The position numbers and the translations under genes were made by a program. A stretch of DNA of 64,000 bases from Stenotrophomonas humi (GTDB lineage Bacteria; Pseudomonadota; Gammaproteobacteria; Xanthomonadales; Xanthomonadaceae): positions 62,001-126,000 of the forward strand of contig NZ_LDJI01000013.1 in NCBI RefSeq assembly GCF_001431415.1, given 5' to 3'. Below, piece after piece: positions 55,138-64,000 of the stretch. Each line of letters begins with the position of its first letter. Positions within the stretch are counted from its first letter, which is position 1. The notes beneath the pieces were generated by a model. The model had not been told where the DNA came from and ran no database searches. It saw only the letters and a list, made by a program, of their open reading frames with translations.

Positions 55138-55611
55138 CTAGTGTTTCCGACGCTTGCCGATGTCGCGCGCCAGTACCCACACGACCAGCACATTCACCGC
55201 CAGCAGCAGCCATGAGGCCCAGCCGGGGTGTTTGATGATGGCGTAGATGTCCAGCGGGAGGTACAGCGCCGCGGAGATGCAGCCCAGCCATGAGGCCCAG
55301 GCCCTGGCGCGCCACAGGCCCCACGCTTCGAGCGCGCGCAGCAGGCCATATGCGACCAGTACGGCGGCACCCAGGTGAACAGTGTCGGGGGTAATCATGC
55401 CCAGCAGCGACGAGAACGCGCCGTTCTCGGGATCACCACCTACGCGGTGGATCAGGGCATTGATGATGTTGCGGAGTGGAGCTGGCCCGGAGATCTCCAG
55501 GCCAGCGGCAGCGAGAAAGGCCAGTACGGCCTTTCCCGCTTCCAGCAGCGCGATGGCTGCCAGACCCGGATGCGCATGCGGATCCGGGTTGTAGGGCGTA
55601 TTGCTGGTCAA
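55138..55611 (-). CDS. DUF2127 membrane protein
   Basis: A 157-residue protein with four membrane helices (about 17-38, 75-95, 103-122 and 130-150) and the GLLRALEAWGLWRARAWASW motif typical of DUF2127. Function unknown. The likely start is TTG 55611 (then TSNTPYNPDPH), five bases after the typA stop, so it is probably co-transcribed with typA; no ATG lies nearby in frame. Confidence 0.8.
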   Translation of the reverse strand: MTSNTPYNPDPHAHPGLAAIALLEAGKAVLAFLAAAGLEISGPAPLRNIINALIHRVGGDPENGAFSSLLGMITPDTVHLGAAVLVAYGLLRALEAWGLWRARAWASWLGCISAALYLPLDIYAIIKHPGWASWLLLAVNVLVVWVLARDIGKRRKH

Positions 55612-55616
55612 TCCGA

Positions 55617-57446
55617 TCAGCCGCCGCGCGAAGCCTTCTTGCGGTCGCTTTCGGTCAGCGCCTTCTTGCGCAGGCGGATTTCCTTCGGGGTGACTTCCAC
55701 CAGCTCGTCGTCCTCGATGAAGTCCAGTGCCTGTTCCAGCGTGTACTTGATGGCCGGGGTCAGCTTGATCGCGTCATCCTTGCCCGAAGCGCGCATGTTG
55801 GTCAGCGGCTTGGTCTTGATGGCGTTGACGGTCAGATCGTTGTCCTTGGAGTGGATACCGATCAGCTGGCCTTCGTACACGTTGTCGCCTTCGGCGGCGA
55901 ACAGCTTGCCGCGCTCTTCCAACGGGCCCAGGGCATATGCCGGGGTGGCGCCCGGGGCATTGGCGATCATCACGCCGTTCTGGCGCTTGGCGATGGCGCC
56001 CTGTTCCTTCGGGCCGTAATGGTCGAACACGTGGAACAGCAGGCCCGAACCCTGGGTCAGGGTCTTGAACTCGTTCTGGAAGCCGATCAGGCCACGCGCC
56101 GGGATCATGTAATCCAGACGCACGCGGCCCTTGCCGTCGCTTTCCATGTTCTTCAGCAGGCCCTTGCGGATGCCCAGCTTTTCCATCACGCCGCCCTGGT
56201 GGATTTCTTCCACGTCCACCACCAGCTGCTCGATCGGCTCCATCATCTGGCCGTCGATTTCCTTGATGATTACCTCCGGACGCGACACGGCCAGCTCGTA
56301 GCCTTCACGACGCATGGTTTCGATCAGCACCGACAGGTGCAGCTCGCCACGGCCGGAGACCAGGAACTTGTCGGCGTCTTCAAGCTGCTCGACCTTCAGT
56401 GCCACGTTGTGCACGGTCTCGCGCTCCAGGCGCTCCTTGAGCTGGCGGCTGGTCAGGAACTTGCCGCCGGACAGGTCCTTGTTGCCTGCGAACGGCGAGT
56501 TGTTGACCTGGAAGGTCATGGAGATGGTCGGCTCGTCGACGGTCAGTGCCGGCAGCGCTTCAGGCGCGTCCGGGTGGCAGATCGTGTCGGAGATGGTCAG
56601 CTCCTGGATGCCGGAGATGGCGACGATGTCACCGGCCTCGGCTTCCTCGACTTCCACACGCTCCAGGCCCATGAAGCCCAGTACCTGCAGCACCTTGCCG
56701 TTGCGCTTCTTGCCTTCGCGGTCGATGACGGTGACCTGCATGTTCTTCTTCAGCTTGCCGCGCTGAATGCGGCCAATGCCGATCACGCCGACGAAGTTGT
56801 TGTAGTCCAGCTGGCTGATGCGCATCTGGAAGGGACCTTCCGGGTCCACTTCCGGTGCCGGCACGTGCTTCATGATCGCTTCGTAAAGCGGGGTCATGTC
56901 GCCGTCACGGACGGTGTCTTCCAGGCCGGCGTAGCCATTCAGGCCCGAGGCGTAGACGATCGGGAAGTCCAGCTGCTCATTGGTGGCGCCGAGCTTGTCG
57001 AACAGGTCGAACACCTGGTCGATGACCCAATCCGGACGTGCGCTCGGGCGGTCGACCTTGTTGACCACCACGATCGGCTTGAAGCCCATCGCGAAGGCCT
57101 TCTGGGTGACGAAGCGGGTCTGCGGCATCGGGCCGTCCATCGCGTCGACCAGGATCAGCACCGAGTCGACCATCGACAGCACGCGCTCCACTTCACCGCC
57201 GAAGTCGGCGTGTCCGGGGGTGTCGACGATGTTGATGCGGTTGCCATTCCATGTAATGGCCGTGTTCTTGGCCAGGATGGTGATGCCGCGTTCTTTTTCC
57301 TGGTCGTTGCTGTCCATCACGCGCTCGGCAAGCACCGTGCGCTCGGACAGGGTGCCGGACTGCTTCAGCAGCTGGTCGACGAGGGTGGTTTTGCCATGGT
57401 CGACGTGGGCGACGATGGCGATGTTGCGAAGATTTTCGATGGACAT
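55617..57446 (-). CDS. typA: Ribosome-associated GTPase TypA/BipA
   Basis: Translational GTPase of the EF-G family involved in ribosome assembly and stress adaptation. 609 residues, full length: P-loop [20 protein letters not shown], switch [29 protein letters not shown], and [14 protein letters not shown]; the C-terminal BipA-specific domain is complete. Upstream, TATAAT on the minus strand (57499-57494) is a plausible -10, though its -35 is poor. The ppiB-like gene diverges across 214 bases. Confidence 0.97.
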   Translation of the reverse strand: MSIENLRNIAIVAHVDHGKTTLVDQLLKQSGTLSERTVLAERVMDSNDQEKERGITILAKNTAITWNGNRINIVDTPGHADFGGEVERVLSMVDSVLILVDAMDGPMPQTRFVTQKAFAMGFKPIVVVNKVDRPSARPDWVIDQVFDLFDKLGATNEQLDFPIVYASGLNGYAGLEDTVRDGDMTPLYEAIMKHVPAPEVDPEGPFQMRISQLDYNNFVGVIGIGRIQRGKLKKNMQVTVIDREGKKRNGKVLQVLGFMGLERVEVEEAEAGDIVAISGIQELTISDTICHPDAPEALPALTVDEPTISMTFQVNNSPFAGNKDLSGGKFLTSRQLKERLERETVHNVALKVEQLEDADKFLVSGRGELHLSVLIETMRREGYELAVSRPEVIIKEIDGQMMEPIEQLVVDVEEIHQGGVMEKLGIRKGLLKNMESDGKGRVRLDYMIPARGLIGFQNEFKTLTQGSGLLFHVFDHYGPKEQGAIAKRQNGVMIANAPGATPAYALGPLEERGKLFAAEGDNVYEGQLIGIHSKDNDLTVNAIKTKPLTNMRASGKDDAIKLTPAIKYTLEQALDFIEDDELVEVTPKEIRLRKKALTESDRKKASRGG

Positions 57447-57660
57447 GCGAAAGACGGCCAGCCGGTGCCGTGAATGGGGAAAAGAAGTCCAATATTATAC
57501 CGGTATGTTTTGCCAACAGGAAAAGTCCTTGCTCCTGGTGGCTCGCAACCCGTTCAGCTGGCCCCCCGCCAGAGGTGGCAAAGGCAGGGGGATTCAGTCC
57601 GGCGAGGGCGGGTGTATCCTATGCGGCTAGCGCTAGATGTCTTCTCCTACAAGGATTCCC

Positions 57661-58155
57661 ATGTCCCTGATCGCCAATTTCGACACCACCCGCGGCCTGA
57701 TCAAGGTCGAGCTGTTCGCCGACAAGGCGCCGCTGACCGTGGCCAATTTCGTCAACCTGACCAAGCACGGTTTCTACGACGGACTGGCTTTCCACCGCGT
57801 GATTGCCGACTTCATGATCCAGGGCGGCTGCCCGGAAGGCTCCGGTCGTGGCGGCCCGGGCTACCGTTTTGAAGATGAGACCAAAAACGGCGTGCGCCAC
57901 GAGCGCGGCGTGCTGTCCATGGCTAATGCCGGCCCGAACACCAACGGCAGCCAGTTCTTCATCACCCACATCAAGACCGATTGGCTTGATGGCAAGCACA
58001 CCGTGTTTGGCAAGGTGCTTGAAGGCTTGGATGTGGTTGACGCAATCAAGCAGGGCGACGCCCTGAACAAGATCACCCTGGAAGGCGACACCGACGCCGT
58101 GCTGGCCGCCAAGGCCGACCGCGTCGCCGAGTGGAACAAGATCCTCGCCGCCTGA
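57661..58155 (+). CDS. ppiB: Cyclophilin-type peptidyl-prolyl isomerase
   Basis: Cytoplasmic PPIase of 164 residues, no signal peptide. Core motifs [20 protein letters not shown] (catalytic Arg region), NGSQFFITH and [17 protein letters not shown] are present. I use ATG 57661 ([19 protein letters not shown]) with AAGGA upstream instead of 57637. Ends at a terminator hairpin before mdh. Confidence 0.94.
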   Translation: MSLIANFDTTRGLIKVELFADKAPLTVANFVNLTKHGFYDGLAFHRVIADFMIQGGCPEGSGRGGPGYRFEDETKNGVRHERGVLSMANAGPNTNGSQFFITHIKTDWLDGKHTVFGKVLEGLDVVDAIKQGDALNKITLEGDTDAVLAAKADRVAEWNKILAA

Positions 58156-58164
58156 TTGTTCTCG

Positions 58165-58193
58165 ACGGCCACCTATTCATCAGGTGGCCGTTT
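58165..58193 (+). terminator. Terminator after the cyclophilin gene
   Basis: A 10-bp perfect stem ACGGCCACCT/AGGTGGCCGT (58165-58174, 58182-58191) followed by TTTCT. Confidence 0.8.
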
Positions 58194-58273
58194 CTGATTC
58201 TGGCCTTGGTGCCGCTCCCGCGCGGTGGCAGGGCTTCACCCCCACGACACGCTTCTTAGCAGAGGAAACCCCC

Positions 58274-59257
58274 ATGAAAGCACCCGTACGTGTTGCCGTG
58301 ACCGGCGCTGCCGGCAATATCGGTTACGCCCTGCTGTTCCGCATCGCTTCCGGCGAAATGCTCGGCAAGGACCAGCCGGTCATCCTGCAGCTGCTCGAAA
58401 TCGACAACGAAAAGGCCCAGGCCGCCCTGCAGGGCGTGGTCATGGAACTGGAAGACTGCGCATTCCCGCTGCTGGCCGGCGTGGTGACCACCGCTGATCC
58501 GCTGGTGGCCTTCAAGGACGTCGACGTGGCCCTGCTGGTCGGCGCGCGTCCGCGCGGCCCGGGCATGGAGCGCAAGGACCTGCTGCTGGAAAACGCCAAG
58601 ATCTTCACCGTGCAGGGCAAGGCCCTGAACGCCGTCGCCAAGCGCGATGTGAAGGTGCTGGTGGTCGGCAACCCGGCCAACACCAATGCCTACATCGCCA
58701 TGAAGTCGGCGCCGGACCTGAACCCGAAGAACTTCACCGCCATGCTGCGCCTGGACCACAACCGTGCGCTGAGCCAGCTGGCTGCCAAGACCGGCAAGAC
58801 CGTGGACAGCTTCGAGAAGTTCACCGTGTGGGGCAACCACAGCCCGACCATGTACCCGGACTACCGTTTCGCCACCAGCGGCGGCGCTTCGGTTGCCGAG
58901 CTGATCAACGACCAGGAATGGAACGCCAACACCTTCATTCCGACCGTCGGCAAGCGCGGCGCGGCGATCATCGCAGCCCGTGGCCTGTCCTCGGCTGCGT
59001 CGGCAGCCAATGCCGCCATCGACCACGTCCATGACTGGGTGCTGGGCAGCAACGGCAAGTGGGTGACGATGGGCGTGCCGTCCGACGGCTCCTATGGCAT
59101 CCCGGAAGGCGTGGTGTTCGGCTTCCCGGTGACCACCGAGAACGGCCAGTACACGATCATCAAGGACCTGCCGATCGACGACTTCTCCAAGAAGTACATC
59201 GACATCACCCTGGGTGAGCTGGAAGAAGAGCGCGCCGGCGTTGCCGACCTGCTGTAA
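58274..59257 (+). CDS. mdh: Malate dehydrogenase
   Basis: NAD-dependent TCA-cycle enzyme of 327 residues, of the longer cytosolic/MDH2-like type. NAD-binding [20 protein letters not shown] at the N-terminus, substrate loop [15 protein letters not shown], and active-site His in [15 protein letters not shown] 58274 follows AGAGGAAA; the frame is open to 58184 but through the preceding terminator. Confidence 0.97.
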   Translation: MKAPVRVAVTGAAGNIGYALLFRIASGEMLGKDQPVILQLLEIDNEKAQAALQGVVMELEDCAFPLLAGVVTTADPLVAFKDVDVALLVGARPRGPGMERKDLLLENAKIFTVQGKALNAVAKRDVKVLVVGNPANTNAYIAMKSAPDLNPKNFTAMLRLDHNRALSQLAAKTGKTVDSFEKFTVWGNHSPTMYPDYRFATSGGASVAELINDQEWNANTFIPTVGKRGAAIIAARGLSSAASAANAAIDHVHDWVLGSNGKWVTMGVPSDGSYGIPEGVVFGFPVTTENGQYTIIKDLPIDDFSKKYIDITLGELEEERAGVADLL

Positions 59258-59283
59258 CCGCAGCGGTACGACGTGATGCAATG

Positions 59284-59314
59284 AACGGGGAAGCTTCGGC
59301 TTCCCCGTTTTTTT
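59284..59314 (+). terminator. Terminator after mdh
   Basis: An 11-bp stem AACGGGGAAGC/GCTTCCCCGTT (59284-59294, 59299-59309) with TTCG tetraloop and a T7 run through 59314. Confidence 0.95.
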
Positions 59315-59399
59315 GTGGGAGACGCGGTGGCCAGGACTATGCCGGTGATGCTTCTGCCGCGCGTGGCGCTGCACCAACGCTGCAAATTCTGTGAATGGC

Positions 59400-60023
59400 A
59401 TGAACAACGAAATCACGCTGCATTACATCGACGGCGCGCTGCTGGTGGCCGAAAAGCCGGCCGGCCTGCTGTCCGTGCCCGGGCGCTTGCCGGAGAACCA
59501 GGATTGCCTGGTGACGCGCTTGCAGGCGTTGTACCCGGATGCGCTGACGGTGCACCGGTTGGACCAGGTGACTTCGGGGCTGATGTTGTATGCGCGCGGC
59601 AAGGCGATGCAGGCCGCGTTGTCGGGTCAGTTCGAGAAGCGCCTGGTCAGCAAACGCTATGAAGCCGTGGTGCAGGGATTGGTCGACGGTGATGCCGGTG
59701 AAGTTGCGTTGCCGTTGATCTGCGATTGGCCGAACCGGCCGAAACAGATGGTGGATTTCGAGCGCGGCAAGCCGGCGTTGACGCGGTGGCGGGTGCTGGC
59801 GCGGGATGTGGAAGCGCAACGCACGCGGGTCGAGCTGGAACCGGTGACCGGACGCAGCCACCAGCTGCGGCTGCACATGGCGAGCTTGGGGCATCCGATC
59901 ATCGGGGATGTGATGTATGGGGCCGATCCGGCGGCACGGGTGCAGCTGCATGCGTGCCGGTTGCAGTTTGTGCATCCGGTGACGGGGGAGGTTTTTGGGT
60001 TTGTTTCGGAAAGCCCTTTTTGA
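59400..60023 (+). CDS. RluA-family pseudouridine synthase
   Basis: RNA-modifying enzyme of 207 residues. Catalytic Asp55 lies in LTVHRLDQVTSGLMLYARG; LVSKRYEAVVQG and EPVTGRSHQLRLHMASLGHP complete the fold. The N-terminal S4 domain found in RluC/RluD is absent, making it more like RluA or TruC; the target RNA is undetermined. Start may be ATG 59400 (MNNEITLHYIDG) or GTG 59391; neither has a strong ribosome site. Confidence 0.88.
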   Translation: MNNEITLHYIDGALLVAEKPAGLLSVPGRLPENQDCLVTRLQALYPDALTVHRLDQVTSGLMLYARGKAMQAALSGQFEKRLVSKRYEAVVQGLVDGDAGEVALPLICDWPNRPKQMVDFERGKPALTRWRVLARDVEAQRTRVELEPVTGRSHQLRLHMASLGHPIIGDVMYGADPAARVQLHACRLQFVHPVTGEVFGFVSESPF

Positions 60024-60027
60024 GGCA

Positions 60028-60146
60028 GAAAGCGGCCCTCACCCCAACCCCTCTCCCGCTCACGGGAGAGGGCTCGGAATGCGTCGGCTCGCAGTGAACT
60101 GGCCCCTCTCCCGCGCGGGAGAGGGGTTGGGGTGAGGGCCGCTTTC
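60028..60146. repeat. 31-bp inverted repeat enclosing two CCCCTCTCCCG hairpins
   Basis: The arms 60028-60058 and 60116-60146 are perfect 31-base inverted copies (outer end GAAAGCGGCCCTCACCCC). Inside each arm zone is a smaller hairpin: CCCTCTCCCG/CGGGAGAGGG (60049-60072) and CCCCTCTCCCG/CGGGAGAGGGG (60103-60126). This architecture, built on CCCTCTCCCG and GGGGTGAGGG, is a known type of dispersed intergenic repeat in xanthomonad genomes. Confidence 0.85.
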
Positions 60147-60148
60147 GC

Positions 60149-60168
60149 CTTTGGTCTTAAGACCAAAG
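60149..60168. promoter_or_regulatory. Perfect 20-bp palindrome upstream of prpE
   Basis: CTTTGGTCTTAAGACCAAAG, fully symmetric, directly after the large repeat and 67 bases before the prpE start. Could be a dimeric regulator site for prpE or a part of the mobile repeat. Confidence 0.5.
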
Positions 60169-60235
60169 ACGCAAGGAGAACGATGACGGCTGCTGACTAT
60201 GCTCGGCTCAGATCAGGCAGCTTCCGGAGGGTGTC

Positions 60236-62116
60236 ATGCAGTACGAGCAGATCTACCGCCGTTCCATCGAGGCGCCCGAGGAATTCTGGGCCGAGGAGGC
60301 CAAGGCGATTCACTGGCATCGCCCGCCGCAACAGATCCTCGATTACTCCAACCCGCCGTTCCGCCGCTGGTTCGTCGGTGGCGAAACCAACCTGTGCTAC
60401 AACGCGGTTGACCGCCATCTTGCCGAGCGCGCCGAGCAGCTCGCACTGGTCGCCATTTCCACCGAAACCAATGTCACCCGCGAGATCACGTATCGCGAGT
60501 TGTATCGCGAGGTGAACGCATTCGCTGCCATGCTCAAGCAGCTTGATGTCGGCAGGGGTGATCGCGTCGTCATCTACATGCCGAACATGCCCGAGGCGGT
60601 ATTCGCGATGCTGGCCTGCGCACGCATCGGCGCGGTGCATTCGGTGGTGTTCGGTGGCTTTGCCGCGCACAACCTGGCGCTGCGTATCGATGATGCGCAA
60701 CCCAAACTGCTGATCGCCGCCGATGCAGGCATGCGCGGCGGCAAGGTGATTCCATACAAGGCGATGGTGGATGCCGCATGCGCTGAGGCGCAGAGTCCGC
60801 CACCGAAAGTGTTGATTGTTTCGCGTGGCCTGGATGCGGCCGAGCCCAAGGTCGCTGGTCGCGATGAGGACTATGCCGCGCTGCGTGCGCAGGTGGGCGA
60901 TGTGGAGGTGCCGGTGGAATGGTTGGAGTCCAATGAGCCCAGCTACCTGCTGTACACCTCCGGCACCACCGGCAAGCCCAAGGGCGTGCAGCGCGATGTG
61001 GGCGGCTACGCGGTGGCGATGGCGCAGTCGATCCGCACCGTGTTTGACTGCGCGCCCGGGCAGGTGATGTTTTCCACCTCGGATGTGGGCTGGGCGGTGG
61101 GCCACTCGTACAACGTGTACGGGCCGCTGATCGGCGGCTGCACCTCGTTGTTGTATGAAGGGTTGCCGATCAACCCCGACGCCGGCATCTGGTGGGCGCT
61201 GTGCGAGCAGTACGGCGTGCGCACGATGTTCTCCTCGCCGACCGCGATCCGCGTGTTGAAGAAGCACGATGTCGATTTCATTGACCGGCATGATCTGTCC
61301 GAGCTGAAGTATCTGTTCCTGGCCGGCGAACCACTGGATCAGCCCACCGCGCAATGGATCAGCGGCGCACTGCACAAGCCGGTCATCGACAACTACTGGC
61401 AGACCGAAACCGGCTGGCCGGCACTTACGTTGTTGCCGGGCTTGGACATGAAGCCGGTGAAGTTCGGTTCGCCGGGTTTCCCGAACCTCGGTTACAGGAT
61501 GAAGGTCATCGACGAACAGAGCGGGGAGGAAGTGGCGCCCGGACAGAAGGGAGTGCTGGTGATCCAGCCGCCATTGCCGCCGGGTTGCATGAGCACGGTG
61601 TGGAACGACGACGAGCGTTTCCTCAAAAGCTATTTCAGTCACTTCAATGAACTGCTCTACAGCTCGCTGGACTGGGCCATCCGTGATGAAGAGGGCTATA
61701 CCTTCATCCTTGGTCGCACCGACGATGTGATCAACGTGGCCGGGCACCGGCTCGGCACGCGCGAGATCGAAGAGGCCATCTCCAGCCACCCGCGTGTGGC
61801 CGAGGCGGCGGTGATCGGGGTGCACGACGAGCTCAAGGGCCAGGTGCCGCTGGTGTTTGTCACCCTGAAGCAGGCCGCGGCCGCCGAGGAGACGGCGACG
61901 CTTGCCGCGGAAATGATGCAGCGCGTCACCAGCTCGCTCGGTGCGGTGGCACGTCCGGCGCACGTCCATATCGTCAACGCGCTTCCCAAGACGCGTTCGG
62001 GTAAGCTGCTGCGGCGTTCGTTGCAGGCATTGGCGGAGCAGCGCGACCCCGGGGATCTGTCGACATTGGACGACCCGGGCGCACTGGATGAAATCCGCCG
62101 CGCGCTGGGGAAATAG
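60236..62116 (+). CDS. prpE: Propionate-CoA ligase (acetyl-CoA synthetase family)
   Basis: ATP-dependent acyl-CoA synthetase of 626 residues activating propionate or a similar short acid. AMP-binding loop LLYTSGTTGKPKGVQRDVGG near 240, TSDVGWAVGHSYNVYGPLIG near 280, DDVINVAGHRLGTREIEEAI near 500 and the acetylatable catalytic Lys in LPKTRSGKLLRR near the C-terminus. Length and the GTREIEEAISSHP segment fit PrpE better than Acs. No methylcitrate genes adjoin it. ATG 60236 (MQYEQIYRRSIEAPEEFWAE) has GGAGG upstream. Confidence 0.88.
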   Translation: MQYEQIYRRSIEAPEEFWAEEAKAIHWHRPPQQILDYSNPPFRRWFVGGETNLCYNAVDRHLAERAEQLALVAISTETNVTREITYRELYREVNAFAAMLKQLDVGRGDRVVIYMPNMPEAVFAMLACARIGAVHSVVFGGFAAHNLALRIDDAQPKLLIAADAGMRGGKVIPYKAMVDAACAEAQSPPPKVLIVSRGLDAAEPKVAGRDEDYAALRAQVGDVEVPVEWLESNEPSYLLYTSGTTGKPKGVQRDVGGYAVAMAQSIRTVFDCAPGQVMFSTSDVGWAVGHSYNVYGPLIGGCTSLLYEGLPINPDAGIWWALCEQYGVRTMFSSPTAIRVLKKHDVDFIDRHDLSELKYLFLAGEPLDQPTAQWISGALHKPVIDNYWQTETGWPALTLLPGLDMKPVKFGSPGFPNLGYRMKVIDEQSGEEVAPGQKGVLVIQPPLPPGCMSTVWNDDERFLKSYFSHFNELLYSSLDWAIRDEEGYTFILGRTDDVINVAGHRLGTREIEEAISSHPRVAEAAVIGVHDELKGQVPLVFVTLKQAAAAEETATLAAEMMQRVTSSLGAVARPAHVHIVNALPKTRSGKLLRRSLQALAEQRDPGDLSTLDDPGALDEIRRALGK

Positions 62117-62237
62117 CGCAGGCCGCAGGCGCAGCGATCGCAAGGGGGCGGCACGTGGACAGGTAAGCAGATCCGGGGCGGGGGCTCCGGGTCGGTGGCG
62201 CGTGCCGTGGTTGCGATGCACAACTGTGGGAGGGGGA

Positions 62238-62717
62238 ATGGCGTTGATCTATGCCAAGACGGCTGCTGGCCGTCGTGAAATGGAAGACCGTGCGCTGCGT
62301 TTGGTGCCGGCACTGCGTTCGGTGCTGTTGCTGGTTGACGGGCAGCGCGACGCGCATGAGCTGCAGCAGATGGCACAGGGGCTGCGCGCGCCGGAAGACG
62401 TACTGGCGCAGCTGATTTCGATGACGCTGATCGAAGCCGTCGGTGGCAGCGTCGAGCGCGCGCCGGATGTGCCGGTCACGGTGCAGCTGGGTGACGATCC
62501 GTTGCGCTACCAGCAGCTGCGTGACTGGATGGCTGAGTCGGTACGCAAACACCTTGGGCTGAAGGGTTATCTGATCCAGCTGAAGATCGAGCGCAGTCGC
62601 ACCGCGGTCGGCCTGGAGCAGCTGTGGCCGGAAGTGGCCACCGCGCTTGGCAAGGCCAAGAGCCCAGCGTTCGCCAGCCGTTGGCTGGATGAGACGCGCG
62701 CCTTGGTGCTGGCATGA
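62238..62717 (+). CDS. Conserved protein of unknown function
   Basis: A 159-residue soluble, mostly helical protein (MALIYAKTAAGRREMEDRAL). No motif I recognise. The N-terminal part (RLVPALRSVLLLVDGQRDAH, then ELQQMAQGL) resembles the small helical domain seen in some regulators of xanthomonads; the C-terminal half has two amphipathic helices. ATG 62238 follows GGGAGGGGGA. It is 121 bases after prpE and converges with the sensor kinase gene, so prpE co-transcription is possible. Confidence 0.65.
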   Translation: MALIYAKTAAGRREMEDRALRLVPALRSVLLLVDGQRDAHELQQMAQGLRAPEDVLAQLISMTLIEAVGGSVERAPDVPVTVQLGDDPLRYQQLRDWMAESVRKHLGLKGYLIQLKIERSRTAVGLEQLWPEVATALGKAKSPAFASRWLDETRALVLA

Positions 62718-62790
62718 GCCGGTGAAACCGCCGGCCGTTGGGTTGGCCCGGCTGCGCGCTCGATTTCGCTGTTGAACGCGGCCGCTCTCG

Positions 62791-64000
62791 TCAGAGGGCA
62801 GGCCGCGCGTTGTTGCGCGCTTGCGCAGTTGCCAGCGAGAACACGAACAGTGCGCCTTCGCGGCTGTCGAGCAGGCGGATCTGGCGGTGATGCAGCTGCA
62901 GGATGCGGTGCACGATCAGCAGCCCCAGTCCGCCACTGTCCGCGCGCTGGCTGCCCAGCGCCGGGGGTGTGATGAACAGGTTGGCGCGGCGCTCCGGGGC
63001 GATGCCCGGGCCGCTGTCCAGCACGCTGACCTGTACCTCGTCGCCGGCAGCACGCAAGGTCACGCTGATATGGCCAGCTTCGGGTGTGTGGCGGATGGCG
63101 TTGTCGAGCAGGTTGGTCAGTACGCGTTCGATCAATCCAAGGTCGGCTTCCACCGCAGGCAGGCCCGGTGGGATATCGGCGGTCAATGTCTGCCGGCGTG
63201 CCTGTGCGGACAGTTCCAGTTTCTGGAACACGTCCTGCACCAGGTCGGGCAGGGAGAAGACCTGCGGCTCCAGCACCACGCCGCCATGTTCAAGCCGCGC
63301 CAGTTCAAACAGGGCCTGCGCCAGCTGCCCGACCTTGCGGCTCTGCGACAGCGCGATCGACAGGTAGCGTTGGCGCTCGTCGGCGCTGAGCGATGCATCC
63401 TTCAGCGACAACGTTTCCAGATAGCCGTGCAGCGAAGACAGCGGCGTGCGCAGATCGTGCGAGATGTTGGCGACCAGCTCACGGCGTTGCAGATCCTGTT
63501 GTCGCAGCTGCTGCCATTGATCGCCGATGCGCTGCGCCATCTGCCCGAAGCTGTGCTGCAGGATCGCGAGCTCATCGCGCTCGACGGCGCGCAGCGGGCC
63601 AGGTGGCACTGGCAGGGCTGGATTGTCGGCATCGACATCAAAGGACTGGATGCGGCGGGTCAACCGACGCAGCGGATGCGTCACCCAGCGAAAGGCGATT
63701 GCACCTGCGAGCAAGCCGATCAGCGCGACGATCGCCAGCGACCACAGCGCCGTGCGCAGGCTTGAGCTGGCGGCGATGTTGGCGGCCACTGCTTCGCGTT
63801 GTTCGCCCAGCAGCACCACATAGATGTAACCCGCCTGGCGGCCCTGCACCCACAGCGGTGCTGCATTGAATACCTTGCGCGTGCTGGTGCTGCGGGGGTC
63901 GTCACCGAGAATCGGCAGCGGCTCGCCTCGCAGCAAGGCCTGCACCGGCGCAAGATCAACGCGGTCGCGCTTGAGGTGGCCGTCGGGTGCGTCGTGGCCG
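62791..64000 (-). CDS. Sensor histidine kinase (C-terminal part; runs off the right edge)
   Basis: The frame enters from beyond 64000 without a start, giving at least 402 residues. Seen: the end of a periplasmic sensor domain (FNAAPLWVQGRQAGYIYVVL), a membrane helix (WSLAIVALIGLLAGAIAF), HAMP domain (WVTHPLRRLTRRIQSFDVDA), HisKA with phospho-accepting His (LVANISHDLRTPLSSLHGYL), and HATPase with N box NLLDNAIRHTPE, DSGPGIA and a GGLGLLI box. This is a classical OmpR-type sensor; a partner regulator would be expected just beyond the window. Confidence 0.92.
   Translation of the reverse strand, partial: GHDAPDGHLKRDRVDLAPVQALLRGEPLPILGDDPRSTSTRKVFNAAPLWVQGRQAGYIYVVLLGEQREAVAANIAASSSLRTALWSLAIVALIGLLAGAIAFRWVTHPLRRLTRRIQSFDVDADNPALPVPPGPLRAVERDELAILQHSFGQMAQRIGDQWQQLRQQDLQRRELVANISHDLRTPLSSLHGYLETLSLKDASLSADERQRYLSIALSQSRKVGQLAQALFELARLEHGGVVLEPQVFSLPDLVQDVFQKLELSAQARRQTLTADIPPGLPAVEADLGLIERVLTNLLDNAIRHTPEAGHISVTLRAAGDEVQVSVLDSGPGIAPERRANLFITPPALGSQRADSGGLGLLIVHRILQLHHRQIRLLDSREGALFVFSLATAQARNNARPAL

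Overview
The window is a 64 kb piece of a GC-rich gammaproteobacterial chromosome, almost certainly a xanthomonad and most likely Stenotrophomonas. The evidence is: a SPINDLY/OGT-type glycosyltransferase beside prfA-hemA; a class II DAHP synthase; a pair of GTAG-type REP palindromes (7757-7813) like the SMAG repeats of Stenotrophomonas maltophilia; large TonB-dependent receptors; and the gene order lolB-ispE-tRNA-Gln-prs-rplY-pth-ychF. I see no prophage, insertion sequence, integrase or CRISPR array.

Region by region. 1-13.4 kb is mixed: the start of a TonB-dependent receptor running off the left edge, a small membrane protein, sufT, ilvE, a secreted subtilase, a ybaK/short-asparaginase pair, a wrbA/DUF2069 pair, a yihY/TlpA-like pair, ppk2 and the OGT homologue. 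13.6-22.9 kb is housekeeping: prfA-hemA face left; a TPR protein, lolB, ispE, tRNA-Gln, prs, rplY, pth and ychF run right and end at a strong terminator. 22.9-27.6 kb holds three tandem 147-148 bp repeats, each with a perfect TTATCCACA DnaA box, followed by a leftward phosphorelay set (hybrid histidine kinase, Hpt protein, NarL-type regulator). 27.8-32.9 kb is an accessory locus that looks made for scavenging cyanophycin or other isoaspartyl peptides: a TonB-dependent receptor divergent from a secreted cyanophycinase-like S51 peptidase, then a secreted isoaspartyl peptidase, with a LacI-family-like operator in the divergent promoter.

33.0-52.3 kb is the translation block: tRNA-Tyr, tRNA-Gly, tRNA-Thr and tuf; a large M14 peptidase; then the S10, spc and alpha ribosomal operons from rpsJ to rplQ. 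The secE-nusG-rplKAJL-rpoBC-rpsLG-fusA segment that normally separates the tRNA-linked tuf from the S10 operon is missing here. This could be a tuf-by-tuf rearrangement or an assembly join.

52.4-64 kb returns to mixed metabolism: dsbB, a class II DAHP synthase, an unrecognised protein, a DUF2127 protein, typA, a cyclophilin, mdh, an RluA-type pseudouridine synthase, a large palindromic intergenic repeat, a propionate-CoA ligase, a conserved unknown, and a sensor kinase running off the right edge.

The strongest leads for something not ordinary are the DnaA-box repeat array, the isoaspartyl-peptide locus and the tuf junction. Everything here was read by eye from sequence; no database search was run.
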